64,000 bases of DNA from Methanosphaera sp. (GTDB lineage Archaea; Methanobacteriota; Methanobacteria; Methanobacteriales; Methanobacteriaceae), in NCBI RefSeq assembly GCF_016282985.1, contig NZ_JAEELZ010000087.1:37370-101369 (forward strand), written 5' to 3'. The notes under the pieces were generated by a model, which worked only from the letters and a program-made list of their open reading frames with translations, ran no database searches and was not told the origin of the DNA. Of this stretch, positions 49,050 to 57,944 are shown in pieces. Both the position numbers and the translations under genes were made by a program. Numbering within the stretch: position 1 is the first letter of the stretch; every line of letters starts with the position of its first letter.

Positions 49050-49322
49050 TTAAATTCTGGAGTAATAATCAATAATTTTAGATAAATCTTGAATCGCTTC
49101 AGAACTATCTCCTTTATCAATTGCATCTTTAACGCAATGGTTCATATGCCCTTCAAGAATTATGCTGCCCACTTTATTTAATGCAGATTTAGCTGCATTT
49201 ACTTGCATTAGAACATTTTCACAAGGAATATCCTCTTCAATCATACGATCAATTGCTGCAACTTGACCTTCTATTTTTCTTAAACGTCTATGTAAATTGT
49301 CTGTATCCATACACTGTTTCAT
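49050..49322 (-). CDS. csoR: CsoR/RcnR-family metal- or sulfide-sensing repressor
   Basis: 90 residues with the DUF156 helical fold: NLHRRLRKIEGQVAAIDRMI, EEDIPCENVLMQVNAAKSAL, LEGHMNHCVKDAIDKGD. The C-x(n)-H-x3-C pattern (Cys in IPCEN, His and Cys in GHMNHC) is the Cu(I)-binding set of CsoR; loss of the His would point to the persulfide sensor CstR, which is not the case. Operator site 83 nt downstream of its stop codon. Ends near rpiA in tandem, possibly co-transcribed from rpiA. Confidence 0.82.
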   Translation of the reverse strand: MKQCMDTDNLHRRLRKIEGQVAAIDRMIEEDIPCENVLMQVNAAKSALNKVGSIILEGHMNHCVKDAIDKGDSSEAIQDLSKIIDYYSRI

Positions 49323-49333
49323 AATATCACCGA

Positions 49334-50017
49334 TTATTTTTCAATTACTTCTATTCCAGATTCTTTACCAACAATTACTTTGTCTGTAATTCCAGCAAAA
49401 ATTCCATTTTCCAATACACCTGGTATTGTATTTAATTCAATTTCTAATTCATAAGGATTTTCTATAGAATCAAATTTTGTATCTAAAACAAAATTTCCAT
49501 TATCTGTTATAACAGGCCCATCTTTTTGAATTCCCATTCTTAATTCAGGAACTCCACCCATTTCTAAAACAGCATTTTTTACTAATCTTAATGATTCAGG
49601 AATTATTTCAATAGGAACAGGGAATGCACCTAATTCATCAACCATTTTACTATCATCAACTATTACTACAAATTCATCTGCAGAACTATCTACTAATTTT
49701 TCAATAGTATGTGCTGCTCCACCACCTTTTATTAAATCTAAACTAGGGCTAACTTCATCTGCACCATCTACAGAAATATCAATGTCATATTCATCTAAAG
49801 TAGTAACTTTAATTCCAGATTCTCTTGCAAGAATTAAAGATTGGAAAGAGGTTGGAATACCTAAGATATCTAATCCTTCATTTTTTACTCTTTCTCCCAA
49901 ATATCTGATGAAATGATGAGTAGTAGAACCAGTACCTAAACCAACAACTTGTCCATCTTTAATTAATTTGGATGCTTCTTTACCAACATTTTCTTTTAAA
50001 ATATTACTATCAACCAT
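49334..50017 (-). CDS. rpiA: Ribose-5-phosphate isomerase A
   Basis: 227 residues. [20 protein letters not shown] (phosphate loop), [56 protein letters not shown], catalytic Glu in 'GGGAAH-x-x-EK', [10 protein letters not shown], and [20 protein letters not shown] near the end. All active-site blocks are present. Supplies ribose phosphate in the non-oxidative pentose phosphate route. 12 nt from csoR, 9 nt from UPF0179. Confidence 0.93.
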   Translation of the reverse strand: MVDSNILKENVGKEASKLIKDGQVVGLGTGSTTHHFIRYLGERVKNEGLDILGIPTSFQSLILARESGIKVTTLDEYDIDISVDGADEVSPSLDLIKGGGAAHTIEKLVDSSADEFVVIVDDSKMVDELGAFPVPIEIIPESLRLVKNAVLEMGGVPELRMGIQKDGPVITDNGNFVLDTKFDSIENPYELEIELNTIPGVLENGIFAGITDKVIVGKESGIEVIEK

Positions 50018-50025
50018 AATTACAC

Positions 50026-50448
50026 CTAATGACTCAATATTACTTCAGTTAAATTTTTTCCATTTTTACAAACCAATTCTGGACCAATTTCTTCAATTTG
50101 ACATTTGTCGTCATTGTATAATCCTTCAGGATGACAAATATCATAATTTTCACAATCACCCATACATTCAGGAATTCTGAATATTATTGTTGATCCTTTA
50201 TATGCCTTTTTAGTTTCTACAACAGTTCTTATTGTTGCAGGTTCTACTTCAACAGTTTGAACTGTTCCGTCTTTATGTAAAGGACATTTATGAGTTACTC
50301 GTTTAACATTGGTAATAACATATTTTCTTCCTTCCTCAAGGTTTAAACAAGTTCTTTTAAATCTACAAGATTCACATTTAGTTGAACCACCATTAAATGT
50401 GAAAACTAATCCATTTTTAGCTAAACTAGTTCCTATCAACGTTATCAT
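50026..50448 (-). CDS. UPF0179 family protein
   Basis: 140 residues, begins [20 protein letters not shown] and has eight or more Cys: [31 protein letters not shown], plus VCKNGKNL. This is the archaeal UPF0179 pattern, thought to hold zinc or an iron-sulfur site. Function unknown. It sits between rpiA and egsA in tandem. Confidence 0.85.
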   Translation of the reverse strand: MITLIGTSLAKNGLVFTFNGGSTKCESCRFKRTCLNLEEGRKYVITNVKRVTHKCPLHKDGTVQTVEVEPATIRTVVETKKAYKGSTIIFRIPECMGDCENYDICHPEGLYNDDKCQIEEIGPELVCKNGKNLTEVILSH

Positions 50449-50463
50449 AAAATTTCTCCATTA

Positions 50464-51510
50464 TTATTTAATTACTCCAGTTTTCAAAGCAATATTTAAA
50501 GCTGCTTCTTCAGTTAAACCTCTATCACCCAGAATAGTATATCTACCTTTTCTAATATTATGGGCTTGTGTTAATGCTTTAATAATATAATCATCTTTAA
50601 TTTTTAACTCTTTTGCTGTGGTTGGAGCATTTACTTCTTTTAATACAGATTTAACTTTTTTCCAATCCCCACCTTGTAAGTACATCATCATTATAGTACC
50701 TACACCACATTGTTCACCATGTAATGCAGGTTTAGGTGCTATTTTATCCAAAGCATGACTAAATTTATGTTCTGAACCACTTGCAGGTCGACTACTTCTA
50801 GCTATACTGATTGCCATACCACTACTTATTAAACCTTTAACAACTATCCCTGCGCTTTCCGGATGCCTAGGCCTAATATTATTAGCTTGCTCAATTAACA
50901 AATTTGCAGTCATTAATGATAAAGCTGCAGCTGAATCACTGAAAGGCTCATTTATCAATTTATAAGCCAATTTCCAATCTTCAACAGCCGTTAAATTAGA
51001 AATAATATCAGCAAAACCTGAAGCAGTGAATTTATAAGGTGCATTAGATATTATTTGAGTATCAGCAACCAATGCAAAAGGAGCATTAACCTCTTTGGAA
51101 ACATTATCATGATCATTTTTTATAGAAGCACGAGGAGATACTAATCCATCATGTGCAGCAGTAGTTGGGATGCTAATGAGAGGTATGTTATTATTTGTTG
51201 ATGCTACCTTAGCAACATCATTTACTTTTCCCCCACCTACAGCCAAAATAGCATCAGAATTCTTTGAAAGATTAGTTACTTGTTCAACGGAATCATCTGT
51301 TGCTGAAGAAACTATTATAACTGAAATATTATATTTTTTTTCTTCTAATATTTCAATTACTTGATTTCCAGCTATTTTTTTAGTTGTATTACCTGTAACT
51401 AATGTAATATCTTTACCAGATAATAAATTATCACATACATCCCCTATTTCAACAATAACGCCAGGCCCTGTATGTATTTCTCGTGGTAACTGAACATTTC
51501 TAAAATCCAT
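50464..51510 (-). CDS. egsA: sn-glycerol-1-phosphate dehydrogenase
   Basis: 348 residues from ATG 51510 (after GGTAGGAT); the upstream in-frame ATG at 51582 would add a 24-residue Asn-rich lead that is unlike the family. [45 protein letters not shown] (NAD(P) binding GGGxxxD), [53 protein letters not shown] hold the Zn ligands (Asp, His, His). Makes the G1P backbone of archaeal lipids. Confidence 0.92.
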   Translation of the reverse strand: MDFRNVQLPREIHTGPGVIVEIGDVCDNLLSGKDITLVTGNTTKKIAGNQVIEILEEKKYNISVIIVSSATDDSVEQVTNLSKNSDAILAVGGGKVNDVAKVASTNNNIPLISIPTTAAHDGLVSPRASIKNDHDNVSKEVNAPFALVADTQIISNAPYKFTASGFADIISNLTAVEDWKLAYKLINEPFSDSAAALSLMTANLLIEQANNIRPRHPESAGIVVKGLISSGMAISIARSSRPASGSEHKFSHALDKIAPKPALHGEQCGVGTIMMMYLQGGDWKKVKSVLKEVNAPTTAKELKIKDDYIIKALTQAHNIRKGRYTILGDRGLTEEAALNIALKTGVIK

Positions 51511-52150
51511 TTTAATTATCCTACCATAACAAAATAAATAATTAATTAAAAAAATATTATTAATATTTATATTTTTCTTCATTATTAATCTATTTTATTT
51601 TAAAAAATATTTAAAAAAGAAAATTAATCAAAGAAATTAACTGCTTAATAATCATATAACATTGATTCAACATATTGAAATAAATCTATTGTAAAACTTT
51701 TCATAGAAACTATGTTATAATAAACTATAAAATCTTATTTGAAAATACAAAATTAGTAATAATTAAACTTTGATAATACTCCTATAAATAAGTTTTGAAC
51801 AATAAATTTTGGTATAACTAAAAATTTTCATACAAATCTAACAAAATAAATAAAATATTAAAAAAAATCAAGTAAAAATAATAATATATTCAAAATAATA
51901 AAAATTTTATAATTCAATTAAAGCAAAATTAAAAAAATCAAACTATAATTTAAATAGTCCTTTAAATAAAAGTTTGAAGTAGAGAAAGCACAAATTATTG
52001 AATATGTTTCGATGTACACATAACTATACGAAATCAAAATACAAAATTGATTGATACAATACTGTACATAATATTTTTGAAATATTATTTAATCGTAAAC
52101 ATTACCAAAAGTTTGTGTTTCTTAGATTTTTAAATTTGGAGGCTAATAAA
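51511..52150. other. AT-rich intergenic region
   Basis: 640 bp without a gene, over 80% A/T. It separates egsA and the aquaporin gene and should hold both promoters. A weak inverted pair TTTCG (52008-52012) / CGAAA (52029-52033) lies 115 nt before the aquaporin start. Nothing else recognised. Confidence 0.4.
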
Positions 52151-52861
52151 ATGGCAAGTACAATTCAAAAATTTTTAGCAGAATTAATTGGATCATTTAT
52201 ATTAGTATTCTTCGGTACAGCTTCAGTTGTATTAGTATTACTAGTAAACGGTGGTCTTAAAGTAGCAGCAATCACAATGGCTGATTGGGTAGCAATCGGA
52301 TTAGCATTCGGTTTAGCTTTAACAGTAGCAATTTATGCATTGGGTCCAGTATCTGGTGCACACTTTAACCCAGCTGTAACTATAGGTTTATGGGCTGGTA
52401 AAAAATTCCCTACATCTGACTTACCAACTTACATAATTGCTCAATTTGTAGGTTCAATCATTGCATCTGCAGTATTACTTTTCGTTGGAGGACCAGATGC
52501 TTCAGCAATAGGTGCTTTAGGATCTGTTGGTGATGTAGCAGGAATTGGAATGGTAGGAATTTTCATTATCGAATTCTTAGGTACAGCATTATTAATGTAC
52601 TGTATTATGGCAGCTGCTGTTGACGGCCAAGCTAAAGATGCAGCATTAAGTATCGGTTTAGTATTAGCTGGTATCATCGTAGCTATCGGTGGTTTCAGTG
52701 GTTGTGGTATTAACCCTTCAAGGGTATTCGCACCTATGCTTATGAACACTGTAGCAGGTAACGCAGCACCTTGGGAATTATTCCCAGTATACTTAATTGC
52801 ACCAATTATCGGAGCAATCTTCGCTGTATACTTATACGATTACTTAAAAGTAGAAGCATAA
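52151..52861 (+). CDS. aqpM: Aquaporin, AqpM-like (MIP family)
   Basis: 236 residues from ATG 52151 (7 nt after GGAGG); the in-frame ATG at 52115 has no RBS. Six membrane helices and two pore loops. First loop GAHFNPAVTIGLWAG has the NPA box; the second, CGINPSRVFAPM, has NPS in place of NPA. No Asp follows the second box, so it is water-type rather than GlpF-type. Reminiscent of the archaeal AqpM group, which conducts water and possibly small gases. Codon use is more biased toward common codons than neighbours, suggesting high expression. Confidence 0.88.
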   Translation: MASTIQKFLAELIGSFILVFFGTASVVLVLLVNGGLKVAAITMADWVAIGLAFGLALTVAIYALGPVSGAHFNPAVTIGLWAGKKFPTSDLPTYIIAQFVGSIIASAVLLFVGGPDASAIGALGSVGDVAGIGMVGIFIIEFLGTALLMYCIMAAAVDGQAKDAALSIGLVLAGIIVAIGGFSGCGINPSRVFAPMLMNTVAGNAAPWELFPVYLIAPIIGAIFAVYLYDYLKVEA

Positions 52862-52867
52862 ATAAAT

Positions 52868-52886
52868 GTAATAATTTAATTATTAC
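52868..52886 (+). terminator. Hairpin after aquaporin gene
   Basis: GTAATAAT-TTA-ATTATTAC, perfect 8-bp arms, beginning 7 nt past the stop and followed by TTTCTTAAACCCCTTTTC. Confidence 0.5.
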
Positions 52887-52991
52887 TTTCTTAAACCCCT
52901 TTTCTGAACTATTTTTATTAATTTTCTGTTCTAAAATACTATTAAAGATAAAAATCATAATAATATTAGAGATGATTTTATAGGTATTATT

Positions 52992-53492
52992 ATGATTAAC
53001 GAAAAGAATATAAAAAAATATGCCAGCACAGTACTAATCAACACTGTTGATGATCTATTTGACCATAACCCAGTATTAATTAACAATTTTTATAAAGATT
53101 TTATTAAAACAAATAAAAGAAATAAACATTTAAAAAATAATTACAAAGATAATGAAGTAATTGATGAATTAATACTAGAAGAATTAGAAAAAAGTTTTAC
53201 ACAAAATGATATAGGTAGAACTTTACAAAAAAATATGGTCGAAGAAAATGATAAAGCTATAGAAGATTTAGCATATATTTTAGATGAAAAATTAAGACCT
53301 ATAGCATATGATTTAAGAGTTTTATTTAATGATAATAAGAAGTATGATGAATTTAGAAAACTTGTTACAGAAAACCTTGTTGTTTCCAATTTAAATTTAA
53401 CTTCTTCAGCAATTAAAGCATTAAAAACTATGGGTATGACAGGTATTGAAACTGCAAAAATTATTCAGTTAATCACAGAAATAGATAATTAA
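52992..53492 (+). CDS. Conserved-looking helical protein of unknown function, 166 aa
   Basis: Polar, all-helical protein without membrane segments: MINEKNIKKYASTVLINTVD, ELILEELEKSFTQNDIGRTL, KAIEDLAYILDEKLRPIAYD, SSAIKALKTMGMTGIETAKI. Not recognised. It converges with the ABC transporter operon (25 nt between the stops). Soluble; possibly a regulator or chaperone-like protein. Confidence 0.6.
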   Translation: MINEKNIKKYASTVLINTVDDLFDHNPVLINNFYKDFIKTNKRNKHLKNNYKDNEVIDELILEELEKSFTQNDIGRTLQKNMVEENDKAIEDLAYILDEKLRPIAYDLRVLFNDNKKYDEFRKLVTENLVVSNLNLTSSAIKALKTMGMTGIETAKIIQLITEIDN

Positions 53493-53516
53493 AAATAAAA
53501 TAAAAAAAATGATGAA

Positions 53517-54275
53517 TCAATCATCTTCTGATTCATCTATTTGATCAGTAACTTCATTAACAAAATCCTGGAACTCATAAGTTGACCTATCTCTTGGACG
53601 AGGTAAATCATTTTTATAAACTTTTTTTATTCTACCAGGTCTTCTTGAAAATACAACAATTTCATCAGACAAAAATGCTGCTTCTTCCACATCGTGTGTA
53701 ACAAAAATTATTGTTCTATCATTACGTCTCCAGTTACTAACTAATTGTTCTTCAAGTTTATGTTTAGTTTGAACATCTAATGCACTAAATGGTTCATCCA
53801 TTAACAAAGTTTTTGATTCATTAATTATTGATCTAATAATTGCTACCCTTTGTTTCATTCCCCCCGATAATTCATGAGGATATTTTGTAGCAAAATCTCT
53901 TAAACCAACAGCATCCAAATATTTATAAGCTTTTTCTTTACTTTCTTCAACTGGTTTTCCTGCAATATTTAATCCGAATATAACATTATCAAGTACATTC
54001 AACCATGGGAATAAAGAATAATCCTGGAAAATAAATCCCCTTTCTCTAGATGGCTTTGTAACTAATTCACCATCATCTTTAACTGTACCTTCATCAGGAA
54101 ATTCGAATCCTTCCATCAATCGAAGCAATGTTGTTTTACCACAACCTGAAGGTCCTACAAAACAAACAAATTTACCTGTTTCAATAGTAAGATTAATATT
54201 TTCCAATGCAACAATTTTTTCTTTGCCGTTCTTGGAAATATAACTTTTTGATACGTTTTCAATTTCAAATGTCAT
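53517..54275 (-). CDS. ABC transporter ATPase, SsuB/TauB/NrtD type
   Basis: 252 residues. Walker A GPSGCGKTTLLRLMEG, Q-loop IFQDYSLFPWLNVLDN, signature LSGGMKQRVAIIRS, Walker B TLLMDEPFSALD, H-loop FVTHDVEEAAFLSDEIVVFS. 'SxLFPWxxVxxNVxFGL' is specific to the nitrate/taurine/sulfonate importer group. Ends with an acidic tail. Powers the permease encoded upstream (9-nt gap). Confidence 0.93.
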   Translation of the reverse strand: MTFEIENVSKSYISKNGKEKIVALENINLTIETGKFVCFVGPSGCGKTTLLRLMEGFEFPDEGTVKDDGELVTKPSRERGFIFQDYSLFPWLNVLDNVIFGLNIAGKPVEESKEKAYKYLDAVGLRDFATKYPHELSGGMKQRVAIIRSIINESKTLLMDEPFSALDVQTKHKLEEQLVSNWRRNDRTIIFVTHDVEEAAFLSDEIVVFSRRPGRIKKVYKNDLPRPRDRSTYEFQDFVNEVTDQIDESEDD

Positions 54276-54284
54276 CTTCTCACC

Positions 54285-55037
54285 TTACCAGAATATTTGT
54301 TCTTGAATTTTTGTGAAAATATAATCAAATATTATTCCTATAACTCCGATAACTAACATTCCAACTACTGTAGAACCAGTATCAAAAAGACTTGTAGAAG
54401 TTAATATTCTATATCCTATTCCAGAACTAGAACCTATCATTTCACCAGCAATAGTACACATTAATGCAATACCTATACCTACTTTCAATCCAGAAACAAT
54501 ATACGGAACTGTTGCAGGTAATATTACTTCAGTTAACATCTGTAGATTTGAAACCCCAAATGATTGGGCTGCTTCAATCAATACACCCCTAGTTCTATGT
54601 ACTCCATCAATGGTTGATACCAATATTGGAAATACACAACCTAAAAAAATAATAAATACGGCAGGTGCTGTACCTATTCCAAACCATAGAATAGAAAAAG
54701 GTATCCACGCAATAGGAGGAATTGGTCTTAAAACACTTATGATTAAAGAACATAACCTTTCCAATCTTCTTGACCATCCCAAAATTATTCCTAAGGATAT
54801 ACCAACAACTGCTGCTAAAAATAAACCAAGGAATACTTTATATAAAGTATCTATTATATCTTTCAATAATTTTCCGGAGACCAATAGATTAATAAATGAA
54901 TTTACTACTTCTATTGGTCCTGGAAACATATAACTAGGAATTAACATCAGTAAATCACATATAATATACCAAATTATGATTAATATTACAGGCAATATTA
55001 ATACATCAAGTTTATCATATAATTTAATTTCTGTCAT
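54285..55037 (-). CDS. ABC transporter permease, SsuC/TauC type
   Basis: 250 residues with six predicted membrane helices; EAA-loop 'EAAQSFGVSNLQMLTEVILP' (about residues 156-175) contacts the ATPase. The pattern GISLGIILGWSRRLERLCSL, VLRPIPPIAWIPFSILWFGI is typical of NitT/TauT permeases. Same operon as ATPase and binding protein. Confidence 0.92.
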   Translation of the reverse strand: MTEIKLYDKLDVLILPVILIIIWYIICDLLMLIPSYMFPGPIEVVNSFINLLVSGKLLKDIIDTLYKVFLGLFLAAVVGISLGIILGWSRRLERLCSLIISVLRPIPPIAWIPFSILWFGIGTAPAVFIIFLGCVFPILVSTIDGVHRTRGVLIEAAQSFGVSNLQMLTEVILPATVPYIVSGLKVGIGIALMCTIAGEMIGSSSGIGYRILTSTSLFDTGSTVVGMLVIGVIGIIFDYIFTKIQEQIFW

Positions 55038-55093
55038 TAATTCATCTCAATAAATCGTTAATTATTAATTTTGTTTTTAATAATAGAAATATT

Positions 55094-56038
55094 TTATATA
55101 TCTGCATATAATTTAGAATCATCTAAAGTTTGATTAATTATTCCTAAATCTTTTTCTATACTTAAGAAATTATTTACATTATTCTTATATGCATCATCCA
55201 TTTCAGTTACCCATTTAATATGAGATAAACTTTCTTTTTCAACTGTTTCATTTGAAACTATATTAGATGGTAAATATTGAATAATTCCTTCCGGATTATC
55301 TATAATCTTTTGTGTAGCTTCTTTGTGTATTTCTACAATTTTTTGAGCTTGATCATGATGATCTGCAAGGAATTTATCACTCATAACAACTACACAACAT
55401 GGATGATTAGGAATAATATCCCCAGATCTTTCAACAATGTGTTGATTGTTAGATTTTTCAGAAATTGAAACAAATGGTTCATAAGTTAACATTGCATCAA
55501 TACTACCAGTTTTTAAAGCATCATTCATTGATGCCACTTTCATACCCGGACTTTTTACATCGGAAGTACTCATTCCATTTTTTTTCAAGTCATATTTAAG
55601 TAAAACACTTTGAATTGATGCTTCTCCAGGTGTTGCAATAGTTTTTCCTTTTAAATCTGCAACAGAAGTAATTGATGAGTCATGAGATAATAAACCACTT
55701 CCCTCATTTTGAGCTCCGGCAACAATTTTTGCAGGAACTCCTTTAGAAATTGAAGAAACTACGGGTGCTATACCAACATAACCAACGTCAAGATCACCAC
55801 TTGCCATTGCACTCATTAAATCTCCACCATTATTATATTCATGTAATTCTACATTTATACCAGCGTCTTTATACATTCCAGAAGCATCCGCTACAAATAA
55901 TGCTGCATCATGATCTGATGGTAAGTACCCAATGTGTACTGTTTCAGAATTATTTGTCAATGAGTTAAAAGCAAAGAATGCTACTAAAAGTAAAACTACA
56001 ACTGCTATAATTATTCCTATAATCTTTTGATTAGACAT
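55094..56038 (-). CDS. ABC transporter substrate-binding protein, SsuA/NMT1-like
   Basis: 314 residues. N-terminal membrane anchor IIGIIIAVVVLLLVAFFAFN, then periplasmic-binding domain: VHIGYLPSDHDAALFVADAS, GMYKDAGINVELHEYNNGGD, LDVGYVGIAPVVSSISKGVP, ATPGEASIQSVLLKYDLKKN, DAMLTYEPFVSISE, HPCCVVVMSDKFL. The 'EPxxS....G' and 'GYxGxAP' elements place it in the sulfonate/taurine/nitrate/thiamine-precursor importer group. The substrate is not set by sequence, but it is divergent from nifS, hinting at a sulfur compound. Confidence 0.85.
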   Translation of the reverse strand: MSNQKIIGIIIAVVVLLLVAFFAFNSLTNNSETVHIGYLPSDHDAALFVADASGMYKDAGINVELHEYNNGGDLMSAMASGDLDVGYVGIAPVVSSISKGVPAKIVAGAQNEGSGLLSHDSSITSVADLKGKTIATPGEASIQSVLLKYDLKKNGMSTSDVKSPGMKVASMNDALKTGSIDAMLTYEPFVSISEKSNNQHIVERSGDIIPNHPCCVVVMSDKFLADHHDQAQKIVEIHKEATQKIIDNPEGIIQYLPSNIVSNETVEKESLSHIKWVTEMDDAYKNNVNNFLSIEKDLGIINQTLDDSKLYADI

Positions 56039-56172
56039 ATTAATTACAGCTCCTAAATTTAATATATTATTATAGATTTAACTATATTAATTGGTTTGGA
56101 TAATGTTAATAATAAGTTTTATTAAGTTTTTTATTTTTTTTATAATTTAAAAGAGTAAGTTTATATAAAAAA

Positions 56173-56240
56173 ATAACATTGTTATAAACATTTAAATATA
56201 ACCTATATTAAATATAACATTGTGATATAACAACGTTAAA
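56173..56240. promoter_or_regulatory. Array of TATAAC-N3-GTTATA-type sites between binding-protein gene and nifS
   Basis: ATAACATTGTTAT (56173-56185, perfect palindrome core), TATAACATTGTGATA (56213-56227, one mismatch) and TATAACAACGTTAAA (56226-56240). The same motif is at 48925-48939. Located 39-106 nt before nifS and 135-202 nt before the divergent binding-protein gene, so it may regulate both. Confidence 0.62.
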
Positions 56241-56278
56241 AAAAATAATTATTATAAATTTATTAAGAAGGGAAAAAA

Positions 56279-57529
56279 ATGTCAGAAAAATTAATTTATA
56301 TGGATAACTCAGCAACATCCCCTGTTGACCCAGAAGTATTAGAAGAAATGTTACCTTATTTTAATAAAGAATTTGGAAATGCATCAACATTATACACATT
56401 AGGAGTAGAAGCAAAAAAAGCAGTTGATAAAGCAAGAAAACAAGTAGCAGATTTAATTAATGCAGACCCAAATGAAATTACATTTACTAGTGGTGGTTCT
56501 GAATCAGATAATATGATTATTAAAGGAGTAGCATTAAAAGAAATACAAAAAGCCACAGAAGAAAATCCTAAAAATCATATAATTACTACAACCATAGAAC
56601 ACCCAGCTGTTTTAGAAACATGTAAATTCTTGGAAAAATTCGGTTTCGAAGTAACATATTTACCTGTTGATGAATCAGGAATAATTAATTTAGAGGACCT
56701 TAAAAATGCGATAAAAGATAGTACAATCCTCATAACCATAATGCATTCAAATAATGAAATTGGTTCAATACAACCTACAAAAGAAATTGGAGAAATTGCA
56801 AGAGCAAATAATATATTATTCCATTCAGATGCCGTTCAAAGTGCAGGAAAAATACCTGTAGATGTAATTGAACAGAATATTGATTTACTATCAATTTCAG
56901 CACATAAAATTAATGGACCAAAAGGTGTTGGAGCAGTATATATTAAAAAGGGTGTGACTTTAGAAGTACTTATACATGGTGGAGGTCAAGAAAAAGGATT
57001 ACGTTCAGGAACAGAAAATGTACCTGGAATTGTTGGATTAGGAAAAGCTGCAGAACTAGCAAACATACATTTAGAAGAACGTATGAAACATAACCAGGAA
57101 ATTAGGGATGCATTAATGGAAAAAGTAACAAGCAATATTAAGGATTCCTATGTAAATGGAAGTATGGAAAACAGGTTACCTAACAACATTCATTTCAGAT
57201 TTTCAGGAATTGAAGGAGAATCACTGATTTTAAGATTAGATAAAAAAGGAATAAACGGAGCAACAGGTTCAGCCTGTTCAACACATGATTTAAAAGGTTC
57301 TCATGTACTAGCAGCAATAGGAATTAAACCTGCATTATCACATGGTTCTTTAAGATTATCAATAGGTCCTGAAAACAACATTGAAGATGTAGATTATATT
57401 GTAGAATCTATTGATGAAGTTGTAACGTACCTAAGAAAATTATCACCATTATGGGATAATAAAAATGACAAATATATTGGTGACTTATTCGAAAAAGAAG
57501 TTGATGAAGAAGATTTAGACAGATACTAA
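56279..57529 (+). CDS. nifS: Cysteine desulfurase (NifS/IscS type)
   Basis: 416 residues. PLP fold: YMDNSATSPVDPEVLEEMLP, TFTSGGSESDNMIIKGVAL, TTIEHPAVLETCKFLEKFGF, HSDAVQSAGKIPVD, ISAHKINGPKGVGAVYIKKG (the Lys binding PLP), and the catalytic loop TGSACSTHDLKGSHVL with the active Cys. 'THDL' rather than the longer bacterial loop is as in archaeal NifS-like enzymes. Followed 10 nt later by nifU. Confidence 0.93.
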   Translation: MSEKLIYMDNSATSPVDPEVLEEMLPYFNKEFGNASTLYTLGVEAKKAVDKARKQVADLINADPNEITFTSGGSESDNMIIKGVALKEIQKATEENPKNHIITTTIEHPAVLETCKFLEKFGFEVTYLPVDESGIINLEDLKNAIKDSTILITIMHSNNEIGSIQPTKEIGEIARANNILFHSDAVQSAGKIPVDVIEQNIDLLSISAHKINGPKGVGAVYIKKGVTLEVLIHGGGQEKGLRSGTENVPGIVGLGKAAELANIHLEERMKHNQEIRDALMEKVTSNIKDSYVNGSMENRLPNNIHFRFSGIEGESLILRLDKKGINGATGSACSTHDLKGSHVLAAIGIKPALSHGSLRLSIGPENNIEDVDYIVESIDEVVTYLRKLSPLWDNKNDKYIGDLFEKEVDEEDLDRY

Positions 57530-57539
57530 TGGTGATAAC

Positions 57540-57929
57540 ATGGAAGAATATAGCGATAAAGTAAAAGATCATTACATGAATCCTAGAAATACTGGGATTA
57601 TTGAAAATGCAAGTGGTGAAGGAACAGTAGGTAATCCTGTTTGTGGAGACATAATGACAATTTATATAGATGTAGATGAAAATGAAGTATTAACAGATGT
57701 AAAATTCAGTACATTTGGTTGTGGTGCTGCAATAGCCACCAGTAGTATGATTACAGAAATGGCTGTGGGAATGACTGTTGATGAAGCATATAACATTACC
57801 CGAAACGATGTTGCTGAGGAATTGGATGGTCTTCCTCCAATTAAAATGCATTGTTCTAACCTAGCTGCTGATGCATTACAAGCAGCCATTGATAATTATA
57901 GGTATAGAAAAGAGAATGGAGAAATTTAA
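57540..57929 (+). CDS. nifU: Iron-sulfur cluster scaffold NifU/IscU
   Basis: 129 residues. MEEYSDKVKDHYMNPRNTGI, NPVCGDIMTIYIDVDENEVL, KFSTFGCGAAIATSSMITEM, LPPIKMHCSNLAADALQAAI carry the three conserved Cys (in VCGD, FGCGAA, MHCSNLA) and the Asp after the first. The standard assembly scaffold, co-transcribed with nifS. Confidence 0.93.
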   Translation: MEEYSDKVKDHYMNPRNTGIIENASGEGTVGNPVCGDIMTIYIDVDENEVLTDVKFSTFGCGAAIATSSMITEMAVGMTVDEAYNITRNDVAEELDGLPPIKMHCSNLAADALQAAIDNYRYRKENGEI

Positions 57930-57944
57930 TTCTCAATTCTTTTT

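Noticed and set aside
56173..56240. SurR redox-regulator sites.
   Set aside because: The half sites are AAC-N3-GTT, the reverse arrangement of the SurR consensus GTT-N3-AAC.
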